This document shows, one piece after another, positions 1-8,502 of a DNA stretch of 64,000 nucleotides. A program made the position numbers and the translations under genes. The notes under the pieces were generated by a model. The model saw only the letters and a program-made list of their open reading frames with translations, was not told where the DNA came from and ran no database searches. The DNA lies in NCBI GenBank assembly GCA_964634385.1, contig CAZWIZ010000009.1:1-64000 (forward strand). The letters run 5' to 3'. Numbering within the stretch: the first letter of the stretch is position 1; each line of letters begins with the position of its first letter. Origin of the DNA: JAFGXW01 sp964634385 (GTDB taxonomy: Bacteria > Bacillota_I > Bacilli_A > Izemoplasmatales > Izemoplasmataceae).

Positions 1-19
1 CATAATGAAACTTGTTTTT

Positions 20-790
20 TTATTGTTCGAAAAGGAAATTTATAATTTCAGCAAATCTGAGTTCCCATGCAGATTCATTGTGAACAGCGTCTTCTACTAT
101 GTTATATCTAATATTTTTTGGAACTATTTTTGATTTAAGTATATTGTAAATTTCTTCATTAGATTCTAAATAAGCAATATTTTCCTTTAAGTTTTTAGAT
201 TCTTTTGTTCCTACGTCCATATATATTTTTTTTAAATTTGATAAGTTCGCAATTTTAGCTAATTTTACCATCTCTTCTTGAACTGGAAAATAAGCGTTTG
301 AAACACATCCAAATTTTGTGAAATAATCTCCATATTTTAACGCTGCATAAGTAGCACAAACTCCACCAAATGAGGATCCCATTATTGCGGTATTTTCCGA
401 TTTTTTCAAACTTCTATATCTTTTGTCTATATAAGTTTTTAAAGTATTAATAATAAATAGTAAAAATGCATCAGTTTTACCACCCCATACTTTTCCACCA
501 ATAGCAAACTGAAATTCAAAAGGAACAAGTTCATTACTCCTATCATCATTAGATTCAATTCCTACTATTATTAGTTCTGGTAAATCAGGTTGAGTTTTAT
601 ACGTTTCTAGTATACCCCAACTTTTTCCGTACGTTGCTTGCAAATCATCAAAAAGATTTTGTCCATCACACATATATAGAACAGGGTAACGTTTATTAGA
701 ATTATAATAACTCTTTGGCAAAGATATAAACATTCTCATTTCTCTATTCAATTCTTTTGAATACATTTTTAAAACGCTATACTCCTTCAT
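20..790 (-). CDS. Putative alpha/beta-hydrolase esterase (esterase D / Fes-like)
   Basis: A 256-residue cytoplasmic protein without signal peptide. It has the GxSxG nucleophile elbow (G138-S-S140-F-G), a likely acid in the YMDVGT segment and a likely catalytic histidine at about residue 237 near the C-terminus, the layout of the putative-esterase family that includes enterochelin esterase-like and acetyl-xylan/feruloyl esterase-like hydrolases. The ATG overlaps the TGA of the upstream malL gene (ATGA), so the two are translationally coupled; an AGGTG site lies 6 nt before the ATG. Being last in the malL operon suggests it removes acyl groups from an imported oligosaccharide, but this is inference and the substrate cannot be read from the sequence. 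Confidence 0.75.
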   Translation of the reverse strand: MKEYSVLKMYSKELNREMRMFISLPKSYYNSNKRYPVLYMCDGQNLFDDLQATYGKSWGILETYKTQPDLPELIIVGIESNDDRSNELVPFEFQFAIGGKVWGGKTDAFLLFIINTLKTYIDKRYRSLKKSENTAIMGSSFGGVCATYAALKYGDYFTKFGCVSNAYFPVQEEMVKLAKIANLSNLKKIYMDVGTKESKNLKENIAYLESNEEIYNILKSKIVPKNIRYNIVEDAVHNESAWELRFAEIINFLFEQ

Positions 791-2481
791 TTTATCACCT
801 GTTTCGCTAATTTAAATATTAATGATTCATATGGTAAAAGTGTCATTTTATTTTTCAAAGTTCTTTTTTTATAATTAAACAAAATATTTCTATATCCTTC
901 AAAATCAATGTTTAAATCAACTTCAATTATATTCTTTCTAAAATTTGATAACACTAAAAACTTTATTTCTTTTGTTTCGTTTATATAAAAAAATGTGTCC
1001 TTATTATCAATATCAATAAAATCCAGTGTCCCGTTATTAATCTCATATTTCTTTCTCATTTTTATTAATTCTTTATATGTATTATAGATAGAATCATTAT
1101 TATCAATCTGTTTTTTTAAATTAATTTGAGAATAATTTTTATTCACGCTCATCCATGGTTTAACATCACTAAACCCAGCATATTTATCATCATTCCATTG
1201 GTATGGACTTCTAGCGTTATCACGCGAACGATCTCTTAATGCTTGCATAGCTATTTCATGTGTCGCTCCAAAGTTTAGAAAATTAGCATATTCTGTATAA
1301 ACTTCTACATCTCTAAAATCTGTTAAATTCTCATAATCAACATTAGTCATTCCTATTTCTTCACCTTGATATATTATTGGTGTTCCAGGCATCATATATA
1401 AACTATGCGCAAGCATCTTCGCAGATTCAATATGATACTGTGAATCGTTACCATAATGACTAACTATACGAGGTTGATCGTGATTATGCCAATAAATTAA
1501 ATTCCAACCATTACCATTTAACATTTTATACCATTTATCGAAACTTTTTTTTATGTATGTTACATCTATTTTTCCTTTTGACCACTTTCCAGGAGTAAGA
1601 TGATTTGTATCATCACAATCAGCCCAGCAATGTCCAAAATGAATTAACATATCAAATTCGTTACTGTCAAATGAACAGTATTTCAATGCCTCTTCTTTTG
1701 TAGCTCCACCTGCTTCTCCCATTGCCATAACATTATTCGGATGAAAAATTTCGGTTCCAAATTCTTCTAAATACTCATGATGTTTTGGTAAACTAGAAAA
1801 ATATTCATATCCTGGATGTCCTTCTGGAAAATCCCAATCTTTTTCTAAATGATTTGAGGCATCAACTCTAAATCCATCAACTCCTAAATCAATCCACCAT
1901 TTTGTTATATCTTTTAAATCTTTTTTCATATCTGAATTACGCCAATTTAAATCAGGCATCTTTTTACTAAAAATATGTAGATAATATTCATCGGTTAAAG
2001 AGTTATATTCCCACACTGGCCCACCAAACCATGACCGCCACTGTGTAGGCATTTTTCTTTTTCCTTTTTCATCATATTTTGGCTTTTGCCAAATATAATA
2101 ATCATGGTATTTATGGTGATTAATATGACTGGGATTTTTCGCAGCTTTAAACCATTCATGTTCATCAGATGTATGATTTAAAACTAAATCAAAAATGACT
2201 TTTATTTTTCTTTGATGAGATTGATAAATAAATTCTTTAACATCTTCAATTGTTCCATAATCTTTACTAACTTTTAAAAAATCAGAAACATCATATCCAT
2301 TATCATCCATTGGAGATTCATAGTGAGGAGATACCCATATGGCATTTACACCTAAGCCAGATAAATAATCAAGTTTACTTATAAGTCCTCTAAAATCACC
2401 AATTCCGTCCTTATTAGAGTCTTTAAAACTTCGTAAATATATTTGATAGATAATTGCGTCTTGCCACCATTTTCTTTCCAT
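787..2481 (-). CDS. malL: Oligo-1,6-glucosidase / alpha-glucosidase, GH13
   Basis: A 564-residue cytoplasmic GH13 enzyme of normal family length that hydrolyses short (iso)malto-oligosaccharides to glucose. The (beta/alpha)8 motifs are all present: region I DLVLNH (about 98-103), region II GFRVDASNH with nucleophile D207, region III GEAGG with acid/base E256, region IV WHNHDQPR with transition-state aspartate D335. The N-terminus (YQIYLRSFKDSNKDGIGD) is typical of the oligo-1,6-glucosidase subfamily. The start follows AGGAG by 6 nt. It is transcribed divergently from the pullulanase gene and coupled to the esterase gene through an ATGA overlap. In context it finishes the breakdown of maltodextrins imported by the MalEFG system. 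The TGA stop inside the ATGA overlap supports the standard genetic code. Confidence 0.93.
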   Translation of the reverse strand: MERKWWQDAIIYQIYLRSFKDSNKDGIGDFRGLISKLDYLSGLGVNAIWVSPHYESPMDDNGYDVSDFLKVSKDYGTIEDVKEFIYQSHQRKIKVIFDLVLNHTSDEHEWFKAAKNPSHINHHKYHDYYIWQKPKYDEKGKRKMPTQWRSWFGGPVWEYNSLTDEYYLHIFSKKMPDLNWRNSDMKKDLKDITKWWIDLGVDGFRVDASNHLEKDWDFPEGHPGYEYFSSLPKHHEYLEEFGTEIFHPNNVMAMGEAGGATKEEALKYCSFDSNEFDMLIHFGHCWADCDDTNHLTPGKWSKGKIDVTYIKKSFDKWYKMLNGNGWNLIYWHNHDQPRIVSHYGNDSQYHIESAKMLAHSLYMMPGTPIIYQGEEIGMTNVDYENLTDFRDVEVYTEYANFLNFGATHEIAMQALRDRSRDNARSPYQWNDDKYAGFSDVKPWMSVNKNYSQINLKKQIDNNDSIYNTYKELIKMRKKYEINNGTLDFIDIDNKDTFFYINETKEIKFLVLSNFRKNIIEVDLNIDFEGYRNILFNYKKRTLKNKMTLLPYESLIFKLAKQVIK

Positions 2482-2635
2482 GAGTATCTCCTTTATTAAA
2501 AATACTTTTATACTATAATTATACTACAAAGGATGCTATATTCTTCAAATTATTTTAAAAGTGAAACCGCTACCATAGCAGTAATTTTTAATATATATGA
2601 TATAATTAGTTATCTTTTTTTCAATAGGAGGAAAT
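2482..2635. promoter_or_regulatory. Divergent malL / pullulanase promoter region
   Basis: For pullulanase (+) there is an extended -10, TGA-TATAAT at 2598-2606, with only a weak -35. For malL (-) there is TATAAT at 2523-2518 with TTGAAG 19 bp upstream (2548-2543). Between them lies GTGAAACCGCTACCAT (2561-2576), whose core matches 13 of 14 positions of the LacI/CcpA-type cre consensus TGWAANCGNTNWCA. The site is upstream of both -35 regions. Promoter calls are by eye. Confidence 0.6.
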
Positions 2636-5512
2636 ATGAGAAAAATTAAACTGTTTTTGATTTTATTTTTAAGTTTAATAATTGGATTTACAAGTATATA
2701 TAGCAATGTTCACGCAATTGATACTACAAAACTTTTTATACATTATCACCGATTCGACGGAAATTATACCCCCTGGAAATTATGGCTTTGGTCATATGAA
2801 CCTATCGCTGGGGATGGAAAAGACTATTTGTTTAACGGTGAAGATTCATTTGGTAAATATTATGAAGTTGATCTTATCGATTCATCCTTTAAAGATTCAA
2901 CTTCAATTGGAATTATTGTTAAAACATCTTCTTGGGATAAAGATGTCGCAATTGATCGTTTTATTGACTTAACAAATCCTAATACTAATGGTGAGGTTCA
3001 CGCATACATAGTAAGCGGAGATTCAAAAATTTATTATGATAATTCTGCTGTTGATGTTTCCAATAGAGCCGACTCTGTTAATTTTATAACAACTTCAACA
3101 ATTGAATTTAAAACTAGTAAGACTGTTACTGAAAATCTTATTACTTTATATACCGATGATACCGAAGTAGCTATTGAAAACTTTGTAATGAATGGATTAA
3201 TTGGTACATTTGATATTATTGGTGGTGCTGATTTAGGTAAAAGTTATACATTAAAAATCGATTTTGAAGATGATGGATATGAACCAAAAATCTATACTGT
3301 TGGGTTTGGAGGATTATACGCAAGTGATGATTTCAATGATGTTTATGCATACAGTGGAAATTTAGGAGCTATCTATTCTAATTCATCAACTACTTTTAAA
3401 TTATGGGCTCCAATTAGTGAAAGTGTAACTTTAAATCTATACGAATTTGGTCATAGAGAAAATCAAGTTGATTATAATTCTATACCAGGAACTAATACTC
3501 CATATGAAACTCACCCTCTAACATATACATCTAAAGGTGTTTGGGAAGTAACTATCATTGGAGATTTACATGGTGTTTATTATACTTTCAGTGTAACAAA
3601 CGGAACAGTCACTAATGAAGTTAGTGATCCATACGCTTTTAGCGCAGGAATTAATGGTAAACGTAGTATGGTTGTTGATTTTGAACGTTTAAATCCCGAA
3701 GGATGGGATGATTTAGTTATTCCTGATACAATTGAATCTTATAATGATTCAATTATTTATGAACTTCATATTCGTGATTTTACTACTCATCCAACTTGGA
3801 ACGGAACTGAAGAATATCGTGGTAAATTTTTAGGTCTTGCTGAAAAAGGAACATCATATAATGGTGTAACAACAGGACTTGACCATATAATCGAATTAGG
3901 AGTTACTCATGTTCAATTATTACCTGTTTTTGATTTTGGAGCTGCAGTTGATGAAACAAAGCTTCTTGATCCTAATTATTCAGGAATTAAAGATACTGTT
4001 TTTAACTGGGGATATATGCCAGAAAACTTTAATGTTGTCGAAGGTAGTTATTCAACTAACCCCTATGATGGTAGTGTTAGAGTTACTGAATATAAGCAAT
4101 TAATTAAAGCCTTTAATGAAAATAATATCAGAGTAGTTATGGATGTTGTTTATAATCACACTGGAAAAAGTGCTGATTCAAACTTTGATTTGATTGTTCC
4201 TGGATATTATTATCGTATGACTGATAGTGGTTCATTTAGTAATGGTAGCGGGACAGGAAATGAAACAGCTAGTGAAAATTATATGATGAGAAAATTTATG
4301 ATCGATAGTGTGGTTTTTTGGGCAACTGAATATAATATTAGAGGATTCAGATTTGATTTAATGAAACTCCATGATGTTGATACAATGAACGCTATTACTA
4401 CTGCATTACATGCGATAGATGATACAATATTAGTATATGGAGAACCTTGGACTGGTGGCACATCACAATTACCTGAAGAATTGTCTGCATATAATGCTAC
4501 TTTAGATCAAATGCCAGGTGTAGCTGTTTTTAATGATGATACTCGTGATGGTATTAAAGGTTCAGTGTGGACCACTACCGATATTGGTTTTGTTCAAGGA
4601 AATAGTAATGTTGACGAAAGAATAAAACTAGGTATTGTTGGAGCTGTCCATCAAACTAATATAAACTTAGGAGCTTTACCAAAAGGTGCTTGGGCACCTA
4701 ATCCTAATCAAACAGTTAATTATGTAACTGCCCATGACAACAATACTTTATTTGATAAAATTATGTTGTCAACTGACAATTTATCTTGGGATACAATAAA
4801 AGATATGCAAAAACAAGCAAACGCAATTGTTTTAACATCTCAAGGAATTCCATTTTTGTATGGCGGTGTTGAAATGATGCATTCTAAATCATGTACAATT
4901 GTCGGTGGAATTCCTCAAGGAGAATGTGATGCTACTTTATCATATGATCATAATAGTTATCGTTCTCCTGATTCAACAAACCAGATTGATTGGTCATTAA
5001 AAGCTGATAATATGGATGTTTTTAATTATTATAAAGGACTAATTGAATTACGAAAAAGCATTAATGTTTTTAGTTATGATAGTAAAGAAGAAATAAATAA
5101 TAAAATGTATTTCTTCCCAGATGATCGTGGTGTTGTTAGTTATATTATTTATGATAATGAATCGCCATGGGAATATACATATGTAATACATAATAATAGC
5201 GTTGTTCAAAGAAATATGGATTTACAAGGTATGGAATGGAATTTAGTAGTTGATAAAGATACTGCTGGCACTGAAACAATCAAGATATTAACTGGAGATA
5301 CTGTAACTGTTTTACCAAACGAAACACTAGTAATGTATAAACTAGCAAAGGGTGCTATTTATCCACCTCCAGTACAAAGCGATCCAACTAATTATCTTCC
5401 AATTGATGCTTCTGATTCTAATAATAATTTATATATTATTGTTGGTTCTATTGTCAGTGGAATTATAATAGTAAGTGGCACAATATTATTTTATATTAAA
5501 AGACCACATTAA
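2636..5512 (+). CDS. pulA: Cell-surface pullulanase type I, CBM41-CBM48-GH13_14
   Basis: A 958-residue secreted starch-debranching enzyme cleaving alpha-1,6 links. Residues 1-27 form a signal peptide (KIKLFLILFLSL...). A CBM41-like module begins with HYHRFDGNYT and a Trp-rich LWLW strand (about 33-130), followed by a CBM48-like module (FKLWAPISESV, about 250-340). The catalytic domain has the pullulanase WGYMPENF motif, region I DVVYNHTG, region II GFRFDLMKLHD (nucleophile D574), region III YGEPWTGG (acid/base E603) and region IV VTAHDNNT (D701). A C-terminal hydrophobic helix (about 930-952) followed by KRPH anchors it to the membrane. AGGAGG precedes the ATG. It probably makes linear maltodextrins outside the cell for the neighbouring ABC importer. 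Confidence 0.93.
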   Translation: MRKIKLFLILFLSLIIGFTSIYSNVHAIDTTKLFIHYHRFDGNYTPWKLWLWSYEPIAGDGKDYLFNGEDSFGKYYEVDLIDSSFKDSTSIGIIVKTSSWDKDVAIDRFIDLTNPNTNGEVHAYIVSGDSKIYYDNSAVDVSNRADSVNFITTSTIEFKTSKTVTENLITLYTDDTEVAIENFVMNGLIGTFDIIGGADLGKSYTLKIDFEDDGYEPKIYTVGFGGLYASDDFNDVYAYSGNLGAIYSNSSTTFKLWAPISESVTLNLYEFGHRENQVDYNSIPGTNTPYETHPLTYTSKGVWEVTIIGDLHGVYYTFSVTNGTVTNEVSDPYAFSAGINGKRSMVVDFERLNPEGWDDLVIPDTIESYNDSIIYELHIRDFTTHPTWNGTEEYRGKFLGLAEKGTSYNGVTTGLDHIIELGVTHVQLLPVFDFGAAVDETKLLDPNYSGIKDTVFNWGYMPENFNVVEGSYSTNPYDGSVRVTEYKQLIKAFNENNIRVVMDVVYNHTGKSADSNFDLIVPGYYYRMTDSGSFSNGSGTGNETASENYMMRKFMIDSVVFWATEYNIRGFRFDLMKLHDVDTMNAITTALHAIDDTILVYGEPWTGGTSQLPEELSAYNATLDQMPGVAVFNDDTRDGIKGSVWTTTDIGFVQGNSNVDERIKLGIVGAVHQTNINLGALPKGAWAPNPNQTVNYVTAHDNNTLFDKIMLSTDNLSWDTIKDMQKQANAIVLTSQGIPFLYGGVEMMHSKSCTIVGGIPQGECDATLSYDHNSYRSPDSTNQIDWSLKADNMDVFNYYKGLIELRKSINVFSYDSKEEINNKMYFFPDDRGVVSYIIYDNESPWEYTYVIHNNSVVQRNMDLQGMEWNLVVDKDTAGTETIKILTGDTVTVLPNETLVMYKLAKGAIYPPPVQSDPTNYLPIDASDSNNNLYIIVGSIVSGIIIVSGTILFYIKRPH

Positions 5513-5514
5513 AT

Positions 5515-5540
5515 AATTAGCCGGAACATTCCGGCTAATT
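5515..5540 (+). terminator. Intercistronic hairpin between pullulanase and neopullulanase
   Basis: Perfect 12-bp inverted repeat (AATTAGCCGGAA / TTCCGGCTAATT) with a 2-nt centre, just after the pullulanase stop. No clear T-run follows on the + strand, so it may be an attenuator or an mRNA-stability hairpin rather than a full terminator. Confidence 0.6.
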
Positions 5541-5556
5541 TAATAGAGGTGAAAAA

Positions 5557-7419
5557 ATGATTGATTTTACAATATACCATGAAGCAAAAAGTAAATATGC
5601 ATATATGTATGACAAAGATACTGTTCATCTAAGATTATTTGCGACTAAAAATAAGATAAATAAAATTAATGTAATTTATAGTGATCCTTTTTTATGGGTT
5701 CCACAAAATAACAATTTAGATGAATGGACACAAGTTGTGAATTCTAATAATACATTAATGATAAATGAATATCAAACAGAAATGTATGATCACTTCTTCA
5801 TTGCCATAAAACCACAATATAAAAGAATGAAATATGCATTTATTATTAATGATCAATTTCTTTATGGATGCCACGAAATTATTGATATTGTAAAATATCC
5901 TAAAGAAAAAAAGAATTTATTTAATCACTTTAATTTTCCTTATTTAAACGAAGAAGACCTTTTTGCTCCTCCGAAATGGGTTGAAGATCAAATATGGTAT
6001 AGTATTTTCCCTGAAAGATTTAATAATGGTGATACTTCTATTAACCCACCAAACACTATAGAGTGGGGTAATGTTGAAAAATACTCTAACAATCAGTTTT
6101 TTGGAGGGGATCTTCAGGGCATAATTGATAAAATGCCATATCTTAAAGAAATTGGATTCACAGGAATATACATGACCCCTATCTTTTCGGCTGATGCAAG
6201 TCATAAATATGATACTATTGATTATTTCAAAATCGACAAGGCTTTTGGCGACAATATTTTATTTGCACAACTAGTTGAAAAAGCTCATCAACTAGGTATA
6301 AAAGTTATGTTAGATGCAGTATTTAATCATTGTGGATTTAGACATCCTTTCTTTTTGGATGTCGTAAAAAATGGTAAAAACTCGAAATACTATAATTGTT
6401 TTTACATTTTAAATGATAACTTACCAATTGCTAATTTTGAATTAAACGATGATTTTACTATTAATCGTGACAAAATTAATCATATATATAAGAATCCTAA
6501 CTTGTTAAATTATCGCACTTTTGCATTTACACCCTATATGCCAAAACTAAATACTAATGATCCAATAATGAAAAAATATTTACTAGATGTAGGTAAATTT
6601 TGGATTGAAGAATATAATATTGATGGCTGGAGATTAGATGTTAGTAACGAAGTTAGTCATAAATTTTGGAGAGCTTTTAGAACTACAGTAAAATCCGCAA
6701 AAAAAGAAACATATATTGTTGGAGAAAATTGGGATAACTCCAATTCATGGCTTCAAGGCGATCAACACGATGGGGTAATGAATTATGAAATTCTCATTCC
6801 AATATGGAATTATTTTGGTACTAACACTATTAATTTTAAATATTCTAGCACTCAATTTATGTATGCTATAAACAAAGTATTAACTGATTATCCAAAAAAC
6901 GTATTAAAGTCAATGTATAATTTAGTAGATTCTCATGATACATCAAGAATTTTAGAGATATGTTCTAATAATATTGAATTAGTAAAATTACCTTACCTCT
7001 TCTTATTCGCTCTTCCTGGAGCTCCTAGTATTTATTATGGTGGTGAAATAGGACTAAGTGGAGGACACGATCCCGATAATAGAAGATGTATGATTTGGGA
7101 TCAAAATAAACAAAACTATATTTTATTGAATCATATTAAAAAAATTATTAATTTAAGGAATTCCTATAGTGATTTTAAATCAACAGATATTACTTGGATT
7201 GAAACAAATGATAAAAAAGAGTATATTATTTTCAAAAAAAATAGGATATACTTTATTATTAGTAAAAAAGATAATTCTCAATCTATAGATCTACCTAATG
7301 AACTCCAAAATATTACTGTTAAAGATATTTACAATGATACTGTAATACAACTAAATAAAACAATAAATACTAATAGTTATGGATTTCATATATTTATAAT
7401 AAAAAAGCATTTCTCATAA
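5557..7419 (+). CDS. Neopullulanase / cyclomaltodextrinase / maltogenic amylase, GH13_20
   Basis: A 620-residue enzyme without signal peptide, so cytoplasmic. About 120 N-terminal residues fit a CBM34-like beta module, followed by a GH13 barrel: IWYSIFPERF, region I DAVFNHCG, region II GWRLDVSNEVSH (nucleophile D361), region III VGENW (acid/base E390) and region IV LVDSHDTSR (D461). Length and motif set fit the neopullulanase/cyclomaltodextrinase group, which opens cyclodextrins and cuts maltodextrins and pullulan. AGAGGTG lies 7 nt before the ATG. It follows the surface pullulanase after 44 bp and probably shares its transcript. The exact substrate preference within the subfamily cannot be fixed here. 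Confidence 0.9.
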   Translation: MIDFTIYHEAKSKYAYMYDKDTVHLRLFATKNKINKINVIYSDPFLWVPQNNNLDEWTQVVNSNNTLMINEYQTEMYDHFFIAIKPQYKRMKYAFIINDQFLYGCHEIIDIVKYPKEKKNLFNHFNFPYLNEEDLFAPPKWVEDQIWYSIFPERFNNGDTSINPPNTIEWGNVEKYSNNQFFGGDLQGIIDKMPYLKEIGFTGIYMTPIFSADASHKYDTIDYFKIDKAFGDNILFAQLVEKAHQLGIKVMLDAVFNHCGFRHPFFLDVVKNGKNSKYYNCFYILNDNLPIANFELNDDFTINRDKINHIYKNPNLLNYRTFAFTPYMPKLNTNDPIMKKYLLDVGKFWIEEYNIDGWRLDVSNEVSHKFWRAFRTTVKSAKKETYIVGENWDNSNSWLQGDQHDGVMNYEILIPIWNYFGTNTINFKYSSTQFMYAINKVLTDYPKNVLKSMYNLVDSHDTSRILEICSNNIELVKLPYLFLFALPGAPSIYYGGEIGLSGGHDPDNRRCMIWDQNKQNYILLNHIKKIINLRNSYSDFKSTDITWIETNDKKEYIIFKKNRIYFIISKKDNSQSIDLPNELQNITVKDIYNDTVIQLNKTINTNSYGFHIFIIKKHFS

Positions 7420-7433
7420 CGAGAAATGCTTTT
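7403..7433. terminator. Bidirectional terminator between neopullulanase and malG
   Basis: Perfect 13-bp stem (AAAAGCATTTCTC / GAGAAATGCTTTT) with a 5-nt loop, flanked by an A-run and a T-run. It includes the neopullulanase stop codon and ends 3 bp before the malG stop, so it serves both convergent units. Confidence 0.9.
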
Positions 7434-7435
7434 AT

Positions 7436-8500
7436 TTATCCTTTATTTGCTCCTGCAGTTATTCCTTCAATTAAATATTTTTGGAATACAACATATAATG
7501 TTGTAATTGGAATTGCAACTATAATTGCTGAAGCTGCGAAAGCAGGGTAATTAGTATCTGAAACATCATTAATAAAGTCAAAAATACCCACTGCTAGTGT
7601 CCATTTATCAGAATCAATAATAAGGAACGATGGTAAAATATAGTCCATCCATGGAGCCATAAACTGCGTTACAGCTACAAAACTAATAATTGGAGCTGAT
7701 AATGGTAAAATAATTTTGAAAAATATTTGTAGTTTATTTGCACCATCAATTTTCGCTGATTCATCTAGTTCTTTTGGAATGTTTTGAAGATATCCTTTAA
7801 TAAGCCAAACATTAAACGGAATAGAGCCTGATACATAAATAATAACCAAAGCTTTTGGCTCATTAGTTAATCCAAATGTTTGAAACAAAGTAAATATCGC
7901 GATTAAAGAAAGAAATGTTGGAAACATTTGAAGAACTAAAATTGTTAACAATCCAGTTTTTTTACCTTTAAATTTATATCTTGCAAACACATATGCCGTT
8001 CCAGTAACAAAGAGCACTGAAAACACCATAGTTAAAAATGCTACTTGAAGAGTATTCCAATACCACAGAACAAAGTGTGTTGTTTCTTCAATACCACCAA
8101 TCATTCTACTTCCCGATAATAAAAATCGATAATTAACAAGACTAGGATTTTCAGGCCAAATAGTATTTAAAATACCACTTGTTGGAGATAAGCTTGTTCC
8201 TAGTGTATATATTAATGGTATTACAACGATAAATGCCAATAGTATTAATTCACTATATATAAATACTATTCCTAAAATGTTTTTCGGTTTAAAAATATTA
8301 GAAATTGCTGTTGAAGCTAATTTTCTAACTGGTTCTACTTTCAAATAATAGATTAATCCTAATACTGGAATTAGACCAATTAGTCCAGCAATAAATTCTG
8401 ATTTACCTTTTTTATCAGCCACTGATACTGTTAAAGATTGAAGGGTAAAAACAATTATTAAAACGACATAAATAATAAATGCTTTTTGTAATAAATTCAT
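7436..8500 (-). CDS. malG: Maltodextrin ABC transporter permease, MalG type
   Basis: A 354-residue inner-membrane permease. The EAA loop that contacts the ATPase is clear (PKELDESAKIDGANKLQIFF), and the C-terminal end has the MalG-type pattern YLIEGITAGANKG. It is longer than the usual 280-300 residues: roughly the first 55 residues add two extra hydrophobic helices (about 8-25 and 38-52) before the canonical six. AAGGAGG sits inside the 3' end of malF, and the gap to the malF stop is 2 bp, so expression is coupled. It works with MalF and the MalE-type lipoprotein. The ATPase is not encoded nearby and is probably a shared MsmX/MalK-type subunit. Confidence 0.92.
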   Translation of the reverse strand: MNLLQKAFIIYVVLIIVFTLQSLTVSVADKKGKSEFIAGLIGLIPVLGLIYYLKVEPVRKLASTAISNIFKPKNILGIVFIYSELILLAFIVVIPLIYTLGTSLSPTSGILNTIWPENPSLVNYRFLLSGSRMIGGIEETTHFVLWYWNTLQVAFLTMVFSVLFVTGTAYVFARYKFKGKKTGLLTILVLQMFPTFLSLIAIFTLFQTFGLTNEPKALVIIYVSGSIPFNVWLIKGYLQNIPKELDESAKIDGANKLQIFFKIILPLSAPIISFVAVTQFMAPWMDYILPSFLIIDSDKWTLAVGIFDFINDVSDTNYPAFAASAIIVAIPITTLYVVFQKYLIEGITAGANKG

Positions 8501-8502
8501 TA

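Noticed and set aside
2482..7419. TGA read as tryptophan (mycoplasma code)
   Set aside because: All Trp positions checked use TGG, and TGA occurs as a proper stop at operon overlaps (malL, uxuB, radical SAM gene).
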